Shown piece by piece: positions 54,248 to 63,887 of a DNA stretch of 64,000 nucleotides. Position numbers and translations under genes: made by a program. The DNA is from Tuwongella immobilis. Its GTDB lineage: Bacteria; Planctomycetota; Planctomycetia; Gemmatales; Gemmataceae. Position 1 is the first letter of the stretch; each line of letters begins with the position of its first letter. The notes beneath the pieces are model-generated. The model ran no database searches and was not told the origin of the DNA. It worked only from the letters and a program-made list of their open reading frames with translations. The DNA lies in NCBI RefSeq assembly GCF_901538355.1, contig NZ_LR593887.1, forward strand, positions 3,262,920 to 3,326,919, read 5' to 3'.

Positions 54248-55111
54248 TTATTCTTCGATCACGGGATTGGAAATCGTGCCAATCCCGGCGATTTCCACTT
54301 CAACCACATCGCCCGCCTTCAAGAAGACCGGCGGCTTGCGTGCCACACCAACTCCCGGCGGCGTGCCGGTGAAGATCAGGTCGCCCGGTTCCAACGTCAC
54401 CACCTGCGACAGATATGCCAACATCTGCGGCACGGTGAAGATGAATTCCTTGGTGTTGGAATTCTGCATCGTCTGCCCGTTCAATCGCAGCGACACTTGC
54501 AACGTGTGCGGATTCGTCAGTTCATCCGCCGTCACAATAACCGGCCCGATCGGTGCAAACGTGTCAAACGTCTTGCCGATCATCCACTGTTTTTCCGAGC
54601 CTTTGAATTGCCAATCGCGGGCGGACACGTCGTGACCAACGGTGTAGCCGCCGACATAGCTCATCGCTTCGCTTTCAGCAATGTGCTTGCCGCGCTTGCC
54701 AATCACGATCACCAGTTCGGCCTCGTAATCGACCTTTTGGCTGACCTTCGGGAGCTTGATCGGGTCGCCCGTTGCAATCAGCGTATTCGGAAATTTTCCG
54801 AACAACACCGGCTCGGTCGGAATCGGTTGACCACCTTCGATGGCATGGTCGCGGTAATTCAGGCCGACACAGAGAATTTTGCCGGGATCTTGAATGGGTG
54901 CGAGAAGTTTCGCGCGATCGGCCGGGATCTTGACCGCATCCGGTTTCGCCACCGCCGCCGCTACCTTCGCCAGCCCCTCAGCCCCCGAAGCCAGGATCTG
55001 CCGAACCGAACCCGGCAGATCTGCTTGAGTGGCCAGGAGATCGACGTAGTGATCCCCCACATGAACCGCAGGACGAGCACCGGCATCTGTCAGAAGAGTC
55101 GCCAATCGCAT
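54248..55111 (-). CDS. Fumarylacetoacetate hydrolase-family protein
   Basis: The 287-residue product has an N-terminal FAA-specific small domain and the FAH fold with GKILCVGLNYRDHAIEGG, VLFGKFPNTLIATGDPI, the metal-binding DYEAELVIVIGKRG, YTVGHDVSARDWQ, and GDLIFTGTPPGVG. Members are acylpyruvate hydrolases, oxaloacetate decarboxylases or catechol-pathway hydratases, and the substrate cannot be chosen. The Met at 55111 fits the family start. The gene is convergent with the Sbp-like gene. Confidence 0.85.
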   Translation of the reverse strand: MRLATLLTDAGARPAVHVGDHYVDLLATQADLPGSVRQILASGAEGLAKVAAAVAKPDAVKIPADRAKLLAPIQDPGKILCVGLNYRDHAIEGGQPIPTEPVLFGKFPNTLIATGDPIKLPKVSQKVDYEAELVIVIGKRGKHIAESEAMSYVGGYTVGHDVSARDWQFKGSEKQWMIGKTFDTFAPIGPVIVTADELTNPHTLQVSLRLNGQTMQNSNTKEFIFTVPQMLAYLSQVVTLEPGDLIFTGTPPGVGVARKPPVFLKAGDVVEVEIAGIGTISNPVIEE

Positions 55112-55173
55112 GAGCAGAAAGCTCCTCGGGAGGGAAAAAATCAACCACTGCCAAATCTATGCAATTACTGGCC

Positions 55174-55202
55174 TTGAACAAGAGCCAATTCTCCTCTATA
55201 AA
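55174..55202 (+). promoter_or_regulatory. Putative promoter of the tRNA-Asn pair
   Basis: TTGAAC (55174-55179) and TATAAA (55197-55202) are exactly 17 bases apart, and the first tRNA begins 13 bases past the -10 box. Both tRNA genes probably share this promoter. Confidence 0.6.
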
Positions 55203-55215
55203 TTTCACTACAAGA

Positions 55216-55287
55216 TCCCTGATAGCTCAGCGGTAGAGCAGCCGACTGTTAATCGGCTGGTCGTAGGTTCGAATCCTACTCGGGGAG
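55216..55287 (+). tRNA. tRNA-Asn (GTT), copy 1
   Basis: A 72-base cloverleaf with anticodon GTT in loop CTGTTAA, acceptor stem TCCCTGA/TCGGGGA with one U-G pair, D-arm AGCTCAGCGGTAGAGCA, T-loop TTCGAAT and discriminator G. CCA is not encoded. Confidence 0.95.
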
Positions 55288-55340
55288 TTTTGCAACAACA
55301 TGATCCCACAATAATCGGGATTACTCACCACGAAATTCAT

Positions 55341-55412
55341 TCCCCGATAGCTCAGCGGTAGAGCAGCCGACTGTTAATCGGCTGGTCGTAGGTTCGAATC
55401 CTACTCGGGGAG
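55341..55412 (+). tRNA. tRNA-Asn (GTT), copy 2
   Basis: Identical to copy 1 except for one base in the acceptor stem, which is fully paired here (TCCCCGA/TCGGGGA). It follows copy 1 by 53 bases. Confidence 0.95.
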
Positions 55413-55439
55413 CTTGATTCCATTCAACGAACTTTTCTC

Positions 55440-55479
55440 AACCACTCAGAGTTTTATCCTCTTAGTGGTTTGTTTTTTT
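55440..55479 (+). terminator. Terminator of the tRNA-Asn pair
   Basis: AACCACT (55440-55446) pairs with AGTGGTT, with an inner AGAG/CTCT pair, followed by TG and seven T residues. It lies 27 bases after the second tRNA. Confidence 0.8.
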
Positions 55480-55665
55480 CACTCGTTTTGCATCGATGAT
55501 CAATCTCGAATCCTGACACATCGATGGTATTGAATTTCCGTCTCCAGCATCCCCCTGCACAATCAGTGATGCCCGATCGCGCCAACCGCTTCGCCTCGTC
55601 ACCGATTCTGTTGGTGGATGCGAATGCGATTGTCACGCGAGTGTGGGCGGCCTCTCGGAATCAGC

Positions 55666-56553
55666 CTAGCAGTAGCAATAGGAGTATGGATCCAAGAAAT
55701 AAGTCGAATCGAACTGGATCGCTGTACCGAAACGCGTTTCGAGAGCGGATCGGATCTCCGGAGTGAGCCACGAGAGGCGATCATAAATCCAAATCTGGGT
55801 GGCGGTTAAGCCGGATGATTGGATGAGCACATCTGCAATCTCTGCGGGTAGCCCCTTGGCCAGCAAATAGAGTCTTCGCAAGGATTGGCTTCGCGGGTCG
55901 GAGAGGATTCGCTTTAGCGGGCCGGCCAAGCCATTCCAACTGCCGGAATCTCCCTGGAGCATGATTGTCTCAACGCCCCGCACCGATGGGTTCAGTACCA
56001 ACTCCGCGAGCGAGTCCGCGCTCACGGTGCAATCCGAGAAAACCACTTCTCGCAGGTTGGTTAGGTGGGGTGATTTAGCGAGTGTTGAAAGAACCGCGGC
56101 ATCCACAACAAATTCGTGGAACGCGACTCGTCGGCAACGCCGCAACCACGGAGCAGCCGCGATTCGAGCAGCCGCGGCCACATCCGGCCAATTCGATTCG
56201 CTGAAATCGCATGCCTCCAGTGCGAGCACCCGCTCCAACGGCACACCGGCGTAATCGAACGCATCCTCTCCCCCATACCAACTGGCGGAACGGACCATTC
56301 CACCTTCAAACTCATTGTCATATTCCGTGAGCGCGACATTCTCGGGGCGTTTCAGCAGCATCGTCACCCGGCGTTTGAGTTTCTTGCGTTCCGGATCGCC
56401 GGCTTGGAGCGTGGCCAACTTGCACTGCGCCCGAATCAACTCTGCGTGAGCCGGGTCTCCGTGCGCTTCCTGCCAGGCGGCATAAGCCAACCGAGCGGCA
56501 TCATCATCTGGATTGTCAAAAATCGCCTGAATCAAGGCTTCGCGCTCGTCCAT
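55666..56553 (-). CDS. TIGR02996-type leader protein with LRR-like region
   Basis: The 295-residue product begins with the planctomycete repeat-companion segment (EREALIQAIFDNPDDDAARL, then AYAAWQEAHGDPAHAELIRA). The rest has leucine-rich-like strands (LTNLREVVFSDCTVSADSLAEL, VETIMLQGDS, SLRRLYLLAKGLP). The C-terminus ends YSYCYC. This layout is typical of the large, poorly understood paralogue group in Gemmata and relatives. Function unknown. Divergent from the photolyase gene. Confidence 0.82.
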   Translation of the reverse strand: MDEREALIQAIFDNPDDDAARLAYAAWQEAHGDPAHAELIRAQCKLATLQAGDPERKKLKRRVTMLLKRPENVALTEYDNEFEGGMVRSASWYGGEDAFDYAGVPLERVLALEACDFSESNWPDVAAAARIAAAPWLRRCRRVAFHEFVVDAAVLSTLAKSPHLTNLREVVFSDCTVSADSLAELVLNPSVRGVETIMLQGDSGSWNGLAGPLKRILSDPRSQSLRRLYLLAKGLPAEIADVLIQSSGLTATQIWIYDRLSWLTPEIRSALETRFGTAIQFDSTYFLDPYSYCYC

Positions 56554-56813
56554 CGCATCCCTTTCGTGACGGAAGTCATGAAAGTCGGGACGGTAAATCG
56601 TGCCATTCCACCTGTCAAGGTCGGTCGCAAGATCGATTCTGGCCGCGTTTTCCGTTGCGATGAAACCGACAATGATTTGCGGATTGCATCGACGATGCCT
56701 GTTGAATGTTGATTGACACGCATATGCACCAATCTCAACCGTGGGAGTGATCGATTTGGTTGTTTTGGATGACTCGCGTTCGCGGTTTTGGTCCCGTTCG
56801 TGAGGAACTGCCG

Positions 56814-58343
56814 ATGAATGGGCCGCTGGCGATTTGGTGGATCAAACGTGATTTTCGTCTTGAAGATAACCTGGTGTTATCGGAAGGGGTGAAGTCGTAT
56901 CAACAGATTCTCCCCGTCTATTGTGAAGAACCCGGCTTACTCGCGTTAGAAGACCGTTCGATACTGCATCAACAGGCGTGCCGGCAAGCGGTTGCCTCGC
57001 TGCGACGATCATTGGCTCGCCTCGGGAGTGGGGTGTTTCTCTGTCATCATCATGTGATTCGCGCGTTGGAGCAGATCCGCAATTGGTATCCATTCACCGC
57101 GATTCTTTCACATGAGGAAATTGGTTGTGATTGGACGTATCGCAGGGATCGTCAGGTTCGTGATTGGTGTGATGCGCATGGAATTCACGATCAAGAATTT
57201 CCACAAACGGGTGTGAAACGCGGTGGGATCAATCGGGATCGATTCACACAATTTTGGAATTCTCGAATTGTGGATCAGAAACCGCTTCCCGTTCCAACTC
57301 GGATTCCACTGGCAGAAACCTACCGTCAACGTGCGTTGGAATCGCAACTTCCGCCGCTGGTTGGAATTCCGAGCCATGCCGACGCTTGGCAAACCGTGAC
57401 CGAGCCATCAGCGCATCAAGTCTTAACCTCGTTTGCTTCCAAACGGGGATATGGATATTCCGGTGGCATCAGCTCGCCAAATCGCGCATTTCAAAGCGGC
57501 TCGCGACTCAGCGTGCATCTCGCCTGGGGCACGATCACCCCTCGCAGCATCTATCACACCATTCAACAATATCTGCGACAATATCAGGTGGAGTCATCCG
57601 CTCGATCGACTCAATGGCAGCGAAGTCTCCAGGCGTTTCTGTCGCGATTGCATTGGCGCGATCACTTTATGCAACGATTCGAGATGGACACAGATCTGGA
57701 ATTTCGCAGTCTGCATCCCAACTATCGAGATATTCCCTATTCCAATCGTGAGGATCATTTGGAGGCATGGGTTCATGGTCAGACTGGATTTCCGTTAATT
57801 GATGCCGTGATGCGCTGTCTCCATCACACTGGGTTTGTGAATTTTCGGATGCGAGCGATGACAGTGAGTTTTGCCTGCCATGCGTTGCATCTCGATTGGC
57901 GACTCATTCATCCATACCTTTCCGGTATTTTTCGGGATTATGAGCCGGGAATTCATTGGAATCAGCTTCAAATGCAAGCCGGGGTCAGTGGAATTAACAC
58001 CATTCGGGTCTACGATCCCCAAAAACAATTGCGTGAACAAGATCCGCAAGCCGAGTTTGTGCGGGAGTGGATTCCCGAATTGCGCCACGCATCGATCGCA
58101 GCGATTCACGACCATCACCGCAATCCGATCCCTGGTTATCCGCGACCCATTGTTGATTTCGATTCCGCAACCCGGTTCATGAAGTCCGCGTTATTCGGAA
58201 TCCAACAATTGGCATCCTCGCGACTGGTTGCGAACTCGATTGCCCAACGTCACGGGTCACGAAAACGCCCCACCTCGAGCGGATCTCGGCGAAGTCGCTC
58301 GGCTCCAATCACGCCTTCCTCGCAGGCTAGTTTGTTCGATTGA
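56814..58343 (+). CDS. Cryptochrome/photolyase-family flavoprotein
   Basis: This enzyme is expected to split UV-induced pyrimidine dimers using blue light. The 509-residue product has the antenna-domain start LAIWWIKRDFRLEDN, a linker region, and the FAD-binding domain with LSRLHWRDHFMQRFEM, TGFPLIDAVMRCLHHTGFVNFRMRA, and DYEPGIHWNQLQMQAGVSG. A basic Ser/Arg-rich tail follows. Start ATG at 56814 has GAGGA at 56802 and fits the family. Whether it repairs DNA or only senses light is not certain. Confidence 0.85.
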   Translation: MNGPLAIWWIKRDFRLEDNLVLSEGVKSYQQILPVYCEEPGLLALEDRSILHQQACRQAVASLRRSLARLGSGVFLCHHHVIRALEQIRNWYPFTAILSHEEIGCDWTYRRDRQVRDWCDAHGIHDQEFPQTGVKRGGINRDRFTQFWNSRIVDQKPLPVPTRIPLAETYRQRALESQLPPLVGIPSHADAWQTVTEPSAHQVLTSFASKRGYGYSGGISSPNRAFQSGSRLSVHLAWGTITPRSIYHTIQQYLRQYQVESSARSTQWQRSLQAFLSRLHWRDHFMQRFEMDTDLEFRSLHPNYRDIPYSNREDHLEAWVHGQTGFPLIDAVMRCLHHTGFVNFRMRAMTVSFACHALHLDWRLIHPYLSGIFRDYEPGIHWNQLQMQAGVSGINTIRVYDPQKQLREQDPQAEFVREWIPELRHASIAAIHDHHRNPIPGYPRPIVDFDSATRFMKSALFGIQQLASSRLVANSIAQRHGSRKRPTSSGSRRSRSAPITPSSQASLFD

Positions 58344-58371
58344 GCTTGATGAGCGGTGCGAAGAGTCTGAC

Positions 58372-58400
58372 TTGACAGGATCTTCAGGCGAATTTATGCT
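58372..58400 (+). promoter_or_regulatory. Putative promoter of the sugar aminotransferase gene
   Basis: A perfect TTGACA (58372-58377) and TATGCT (58395-58400) are 17 bases apart, with the -10 box 68 bases before the start codon. One of the clearest promoter-like sequences in the window. Confidence 0.6.
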
Positions 58401-58468
58401 CGGCGCGTGAGATTGAGACGATTCACAGAAATGATCCCAGGATGGGAACTCTCGGAAGGAATCCGGCC

Positions 58469-59611
58469 ATGGCTTCTAACAGTATCCCGATGTGTGATCT
58501 GTTATCGCAATATCGGATGATTCAACCCGAAATTGAAGCGGCCATCGCACGGGTGTTAAACTCGGGCCAAGTGATTAACGGCCCCGAAGTCACCGCCTTC
58601 GAGGAAGAGATTGCACCCGCTTGTGGATCGAAGTTCGCGGTGGGGTGCGGCTCCGGGACGGATGCGATTCTGCTAGCCTTAGCCGCGTTGCAAATTGGGC
58701 CTGGCGATGAAGTCATTCTGCCCCCCTTCACCTTCTTTGCGACGGTCGGTAGCATTTGTCGGATCGGCGCGACGCCGGTGTTTGCCGACATTGATCCGGT
58801 GACGTATAACCTGTCGCCCGAAGAAGTTGCGAAAAAAATCACCTCGCGAACCAAGGCGATTATGCCTGTCCATCTGTATGGGCAATGTGCCGATATGGCC
58901 CCCCTGCAAGATTTGGCCCAATCGCACAATCTCCACATCATTGAAGATGCGGCCCAATCGTTCGGCGCGGAGTATCAAGGGCGTCGCTGCGGTGGGATGG
59001 GCACAATCGGTTCGTTCAGCTTTTACCCCAGCAAAAATCTGGGCACCTATGGCGATGCGGGATTGTGTACAACCAATTCTCCCGAGTTGGCATCGCGGAT
59101 GAAGACGCTCCGCAATCATGGCATGGAACCGAAATATTTCCATAAGATGATTGGCTGGAATGCCCGAATTGACGCCATTCATGCGGCCATTTTGCGGGTG
59201 AAATTAAAATATATTGAACAATGGACCGTCCAACGCCAAGCAGTGGCGGCCCGATATGATGAAATCATTCAAAACTATCGACTCAATTCCTATCTCGATA
59301 GCCCGGTCGCTGCCCCGAATCGTCGCCATGTCTGGAATCAATATGTGATTCGCGTCGCGGATCGAGACGGTTTGGTTGCGCATTTGAAAGCGAATCAAAT
59401 CGGCTGCGAAATCTATTATCCCCTGCCGCTACACCTCCAAGAATGCATGCAATTCTTAGGGCATACTCCGGGTGATTTCCCCGTGAGCGAGGCTGCGGCC
59501 CGGCATGTGCTGGCGTTGCCGATGTATCCCGAACTCAGCGAATCGCTGCAAGTTCGCGTGATTGAATCGTGCTCGGCATTCCTGCGAACGACCATCCGCC
59601 GCGCTGCTTAA
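58469..59611 (+). CDS. DegT/DnrJ/EryC1/StrS-family sugar aminotransferase
   Basis: This PLP enzyme transfers an amino group to a nucleotide-linked keto sugar. The 380-residue product has CDLLSQYRMIQPEIEAAI, GSGTDAILLALAALQIGPGDEV, LPPFTFFATVGSI, IIEDAAQSFGA, and the PLP-lysine motif FYPSKNLGTYGDAGL. The start motif resembles WbpE (UDP-3-oxo-GlcNAcA aminotransferase), but other sugar substrates are possible. The Met at 58469 was chosen. A strong promoter precedes it and a strong terminator follows it, so it is monocistronic. Confidence 0.88.
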   Translation: MASNSIPMCDLLSQYRMIQPEIEAAIARVLNSGQVINGPEVTAFEEEIAPACGSKFAVGCGSGTDAILLALAALQIGPGDEVILPPFTFFATVGSICRIGATPVFADIDPVTYNLSPEEVAKKITSRTKAIMPVHLYGQCADMAPLQDLAQSHNLHIIEDAAQSFGAEYQGRRCGGMGTIGSFSFYPSKNLGTYGDAGLCTTNSPELASRMKTLRNHGMEPKYFHKMIGWNARIDAIHAAILRVKLKYIEQWTVQRQAVAARYDEIIQNYRLNSYLDSPVAAPNRRHVWNQYVIRVADRDGLVAHLKANQIGCEIYYPLPLHLQECMQFLGHTPGDFPVSEAAARHVLALPMYPELSESLQVRVIESCSAFLRTTIRRAA

Positions 59612-59640
59612 TGTCATTTTTCCGACATCCAGAAACCATC

Positions 59641-59680
59641 ACACCCTCTCATGCAACATCATGAGAGGGTGTTTTGTTTT
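59641..59680 (+). terminator. Terminator of the aminotransferase gene
   Basis: A perfect 13-base stem (59641-59653 with 59660-59672), loop CAACAT, followed by TTTGTTTT. It begins 30 bases after the stop. Confidence 0.88.
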
Positions 59681-59740
59681 GGAATATCAACGGATTCCGA
59701 CGATTTCAGATGGGGATGGAATCATGAAGCGATTCCATGA

Positions 59741-59784
59741 AAACGAAAATCCCCTCGATCACGGTTAACGCTGATCGAGGGGAT
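59741..59784 (-). terminator. Terminator of the PEP-CTERM gene
   Basis: On the minus strand a perfect 13-base stem (59772-59784 with 59749-59761), 10-base loop, followed by TTTCGTTTT. It lies 5 bases past the gene's stop. Confidence 0.85.
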
Positions 59785-59789
59785 TGAAC

Positions 59790-60131
59790 TTATTCGCTCA
59801 CTTGAGCCGATTTCCGTTTTTTCCAAGCCGCGAGACACCCCAAACCGGTTAACGCGACAAGAATCGTTGCTGGTTCGGGGACCACGGGTGGTGGTTCCTC
59901 AACGGGTAATTCTGGTTGGCCAGGAGGTTCTTCCTCTTCTGGCGGCAGAATGTTTCCCGGTGGGGACAGCGGGGCTCCAGGCGGGGTCGTGACGAGTGGT
60001 TGTCGGCTTCGAATGCCACTTCCCGGCCAACCAGGCCAGAAGAAGCCAAAGGCGGACTGAGGCATCATGCCAAACACCACTAGACCCGTTAATGTGAGGA
60101 GCATCCCGCGTTTTCCAAATGGAATCCGCAT
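59790..60131 (-). CDS. PEP-CTERM sorting-signal protein, Pro-rich
   Basis: The 113-residue product has an N-terminal signal peptide (LLTLTGLVVFGMMPQSAFG), a very Pro/Gly/Glu-rich middle (GAPLSPPGNILPPEEEEPPG), and a PEP-CTERM tail: VPEPATILVALTGLGC, then LAAWKKRKSA. PEP-CTERM tails are recognised by exosortase for processing and export; no exosortase gene is in this window. The ATG at 60131 follows AAGGGGG by 9 bases; the frame is open to a TTG at 60140. Function unknown. Confidence 0.85.
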   Translation of the reverse strand: MRIPFGKRGMLLTLTGLVVFGMMPQSAFGFFWPGWPGSGIRSRQPLVTTPPGAPLSPPGNILPPEEEEPPGQPELPVEEPPPVVPEPATILVALTGLGCLAAWKKRKSAQVSE

Positions 60132-60265
60132 GCTCACCAACCCCCTTCCATGGGAAAACAGACTTTGCTCGAACGCCCTGGGTGATCAATCCGGAACCAA
60201 CAGGTGTGTGAACATCTGGGCGAGTCATTCATTCAGACCGGAAGATAGCAAACCTCCGATTCCTG

Positions 60266-62305
60266 TCAATCGCGATTTTCGCTCGCCGATGCCGCGACAC
60301 CATTGCGGGATTGTTCGGATCCATTCGATGATTGTGGACGCTTTTGAAGAATCCGTTCCAGATCAATCTCACTTAATTCTTCTTGTTCCATGAGCGCATC
60401 AACCAATGCTTCCAGCTCACGTCGATGCTGCGTCATCAATTCAAAGGCGCGCTCGTCGGCCTCGCGAAGGATGCGCATCACTTCCTCATCGATGAGCGAT
60501 GCGGTTCCTTCGCTGAAATCGCGGGCTTCCTGGATTTCCTTGCCCAGAAACACGTGCTCCTCGCCGATCCGCAGCGAGATTGGGCCGATTCGCTGGCTCA
60601 TCCCATATTGGGCCACCATCGCGCGGGCGATTCGGGTCGCCTGCTTGAGATCGTTGGAATGGCCCGCGAACGCCTGTTGATACATCAGCCGATCCGCGGC
60701 CCGCCCGCCCATGATGAACACCAACTGAGCGCGGAAAAAATCTGCCCCATAATGATGCCGATCTTCGTCAATCGCGGGGATATTCACGCCCAATGCTTGA
60801 CCACGGGGAATGATCGAAACGCGGCTGGGGGGCATCGCTTCAGGCTGGAACCACGACGCAATCGCATGCCCGGCTTCGTGAACGGCGATTTGCCGTTTGT
60901 TTTCTTGACTGAGAATCTCCTCGCGTTTCGGCCCCAGTCGAACTCGATCGGCCGCACGCTCGAAATCGGCATTTGTGATCTTTTCTTGATTGGCACGGGT
61001 GGCTAACAGGGCCGCCTCATTTGCCAGATTTCGCAGATCCGCACCCGTCATGCCGGTCATTTGCTTGGCGATCGATTCCAAATCCACATCATCGGCTAAC
61101 GGTTTATTCCGAACGTGAACTTTCAGAATCTCCAATCGACCTTTCCAGGTGGGCCGATCAATCGTGATATGTCGATCGAATCGCCCCGGTCGCAACAGGG
61201 CCGAATCCAACACATCGGGGCGATTGGTGGCGGCTAACACAATGACCGTTTCATTCGGTGTGAACCCATCCATCTCGCTCAAAATCTGATTGAGGGTCTG
61301 TTCGCGTTCATCCGAGCCGCCGCCCACGCCCGCACCACGCATCCGACCGACGGCATCAATTTCGTCGATAAACAGCAGGCAAGGAGCATTCTCTTTGGCA
61401 TTGCGGAACAGATCCCGAACGCGACTTGCCCCCACGCCAACGAACATCTGAATAAATTCCGAGCCGTTGACCGAGAAAAACGGAACCCCTGCTTCACCGG
61501 CAACCGCTCGGGCGAGGAGCGTCTTGCCAGTGCCCGGCGGCCCAACTAACAACACACCTTTGGGAATTTCCGCGCCGAGTTTTTCAAATCGTTGCGGTTC
61601 ACGCAGATATTCGACAATCTCTTGTAATTCTGCTTTGGCATTATCCATCCCGGCCACATCTTTGAACGTGGAACGGCCGCTTTCTTCGGTCTTCTGATAG
61701 CGCTTGGCGGGGGATTTTGTGAACGTATTGGCCACATTTCCGCCCATCGAATCCCGCATTCGAGGCAGAATAAACAGAAATAGGAACAATAACAGCACCG
61801 CTGTCGAAATCAGAATCATAATCACAAAGCGGCCCCATTCGGAGTAATCCGCTTGTTGATCGATGATTAATTCCGGGACTTCGGGGTGCGCTTTGCGATA
61901 GGTTTCATCCAATGCGAGTAATTCGCGGAGAAACGGATATTGGTTTTCTCCCGGCGGCAACAACACTCGGAATCGGCCTTGTTCGATCTTAAATTCTTTG
62001 GCCAACGCGCTGGCGTCGTCGCGCAATTTGCCCAGCAAATCGACGTTGCCTCGGACATCGAGCCGCTCGACCTCACCATTTTGAATGAGCGTCTGTAATT
62101 GCGTAAATGGAATCACACGCGGCGTGCGAAGTTGAGAAAAGACGAAAAATGCAATAAACGCCAATCCCAAGGAGATGAATAGCACAAATTGAAAGAGGTT
62201 CCCCCGCGGTGGCACGGGAGTTCCCCCCCAACCCGGATCCCGTTGCGGCTTCTTCGGGTCATTGTCTTGGGGACGATTCGACGTTGGTTCAGGGCTGCTG
62301 GACAT
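60266..62305 (-). CDS. ftsH: ATP-dependent zinc metalloprotease FtsH
   Basis: FtsH is a membrane AAA protease that degrades misfolded membrane proteins and regulators. The 679-residue product has a Pro-rich N-terminus, two membrane helices (about 37-58 and 160-181), the AAA core with Walker A GPPGTGKT, Walker B LLFIDEID, the second-region-of-homology [20 protein letters not shown], and the protease zinc motif HEAGHA. The third zinc ligand and C-terminal coiled coil are present. HflK/HflC homologues lie at 3.7-5.7 kb, not adjacent. The gene follows the DUF1501 gene by 133 bases. Confidence 0.96.
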   Translation of the reverse strand: MSSSPEPTSNRPQDNDPKKPQRDPGWGGTPVPPRGNLFQFVLFISLGLAFIAFFVFSQLRTPRVIPFTQLQTLIQNGEVERLDVRGNVDLLGKLRDDASALAKEFKIEQGRFRVLLPPGENQYPFLRELLALDETYRKAHPEVPELIIDQQADYSEWGRFVIMILISTAVLLLFLFLFILPRMRDSMGGNVANTFTKSPAKRYQKTEESGRSTFKDVAGMDNAKAELQEIVEYLREPQRFEKLGAEIPKGVLLVGPPGTGKTLLARAVAGEAGVPFFSVNGSEFIQMFVGVGASRVRDLFRNAKENAPCLLFIDEIDAVGRMRGAGVGGGSDEREQTLNQILSEMDGFTPNETVIVLAATNRPDVLDSALLRPGRFDRHITIDRPTWKGRLEILKVHVRNKPLADDVDLESIAKQMTGMTGADLRNLANEAALLATRANQEKITNADFERAADRVRLGPKREEILSQENKRQIAVHEAGHAIASWFQPEAMPPSRVSIIPRGQALGVNIPAIDEDRHHYGADFFRAQLVFIMGGRAADRLMYQQAFAGHSNDLKQATRIARAMVAQYGMSQRIGPISLRIGEEHVFLGKEIQEARDFSEGTASLIDEEVMRILREADERAFELMTQHRRELEALVDALMEQEELSEIDLERILQKRPQSSNGSEQSRNGVAASASENRD

Positions 62306-62438
62306 ATTTTCTCCTTGCGGACGTCGCCAATCGACGCGGTGTCCCGATTCGAATTGGCGCAGCGTGCCTCATCTCAGCATCTTAGGCGATCGGAAGCAAC
62401 CCTGCCAGATCACCCATTGTCGCTGAGCCGGAGAATTG

Positions 62439-63887
62439 TCAGGACCATAATTTTGCGATCGGTTCCCCGGTGTAAACATGGTGGGGTCGATCTTCGGAAT
62501 CGCGCCACATGGTTTCAGAAGGAATGCCGAGCGCGGAGTAAATCGTCGCCGCAAAGTTTTCCGGCGTTTGAGGATCCGATTTCGGATACGCCCCGCGAGC
62601 GTCGGTCGCCCCGACGACATTGCCACCGCGAATCCCCGCACCGGCCATCCAGACCGTTTGCACCGCCCCCCAGTGATCGCGGCCCGGCAATTGATACGCG
62701 GACGGCAATCGAAACACGCGCGGAGTTCTCCCAAATTCCGACGCCATCACAATTAACGTTTCATCGAGCAGACCACGTTCCTGTAAGTCGTCTAATAATG
62801 CCGAAACGGCTTGATCCGTTGGTGGAAGCAGTTGATTCTTCAGATGTGGGAAGGCATTTCCATGCGTGTCCCAGGTTTCGTTATTGCCTAAATTCACCTG
62901 AACCAGTCGAATTCCCGATTCCACCAGTCGCCGGGCCATTAACAGAGACCAACCAAATAAATTCTTTCCATAGCGTTCTTGCTCGGCCGGCGGCGCTCCG
63001 GTGACATCGAAAATTCCCTGCATGCGATCGCTGGTCAGCAGCGAAATGGCCGCTTGTCGATGCCGATCGAATGATTCAGTCGCCGCGAGTTGATCCATTA
63101 GCCGTTGTTGTTGATGGAATTGTTGTAACAATTGGAGTCGCCCGGTCAGCCGGGAGAGATTTATGCCTTGCGGTAATGAAAGATAGGGTGTTTGAAACCG
63201 TTGACCATATTTGGCGAGATTTTTATCTTGGTGGGAAAAGGCATATTGGGGATACGCACCATATGCTTCGGATGAAAAACTGGAGGCTTCCAAAAACCAG
63301 GGATCACGACTGCGTCCCAGAATCCCCGCAAATTGACCGGGAATCACTCGACCCGTGCGATGGATCAAGCGCTCGGGCAAGACCACCGCAGGCGGAAGAT
63401 TATTCCGTTGCGGAAACAACGCCCCCGCCACTGCCGCAATCGACGGATCATCCGCCGGTCTCGGCTGATTGGGATTAAATCCAGGCGGCGTTCGATTTTT
63501 GCCGGTGAGCATGAGATAATGCCCCGCGGAATGATCATTCGTCGAATGCGTCAATGACCGCACGAGTGCCCAATGCTTCGAGCGCTGAGCGAGTTTGGGG
63601 AGATGTTCGCAGATCGAAATCCCTGGCGTGGCGGTCTGAATCGGTCGAAATTCGCCGCGAATTTCTTCGGGCGCATCCGGTTTGGGATCGAACGAATCAT
63701 GCTGCGACAAGCCGCCGGAGAGAAAGATAAAAATGACGGATTTCGCGCGGGCGCGAGTCGGCTGCGTCGTCGCCTCGGCAAGCGGAGCCAGGTGATTCAT
63801 TCCCAAACCAAGCAGACCGATTGTGCCTGCTTGAATGGCATCCCGGCGACTCCATTGCGGGTGGGCGAATGATTGAGGAAGGTTCAT
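62439..63887 (-). CDS. DUF1501 (sulfatase-like) secreted protein with Tat-type signal
   Basis: The 482-residue product has a twin-arginine leader (SRRDAIQAGTIGLLGLGM) near the start, then the DUF1501 fold: SVIFIFLSGGLSQHDSFDPK, THSTNDHSAGHYLMLTG, LVQVNLGNNETWDTHGNAF, and IVMASEFGRTPRV. This family is expanded in planctomycetes and resembles alkaline-phosphatase/sulfatase folds; its activity is unknown. The Met at 63887 gives the Tat signal at the right place. Partners in planctomycetes are often DUF1553 genes, but none is visible before the window ends. Confidence 0.9.
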   Translation of the reverse strand: MNLPQSFAHPQWSRRDAIQAGTIGLLGLGMNHLAPLAEATTQPTRARAKSVIFIFLSGGLSQHDSFDPKPDAPEEIRGEFRPIQTATPGISICEHLPKLAQRSKHWALVRSLTHSTNDHSAGHYLMLTGKNRTPPGFNPNQPRPADDPSIAAVAGALFPQRNNLPPAVVLPERLIHRTGRVIPGQFAGILGRSRDPWFLEASSFSSEAYGAYPQYAFSHQDKNLAKYGQRFQTPYLSLPQGINLSRLTGRLQLLQQFHQQQRLMDQLAATESFDRHRQAAISLLTSDRMQGIFDVTGAPPAEQERYGKNLFGWSLLMARRLVESGIRLVQVNLGNNETWDTHGNAFPHLKNQLLPPTDQAVSALLDDLQERGLLDETLIVMASEFGRTPRVFRLPSAYQLPGRDHWGAVQTVWMAGAGIRGGNVVGATDARGAYPKSDPQTPENFAATIYSALGIPSETMWRDSEDRPHHVYTGEPIAKLWS

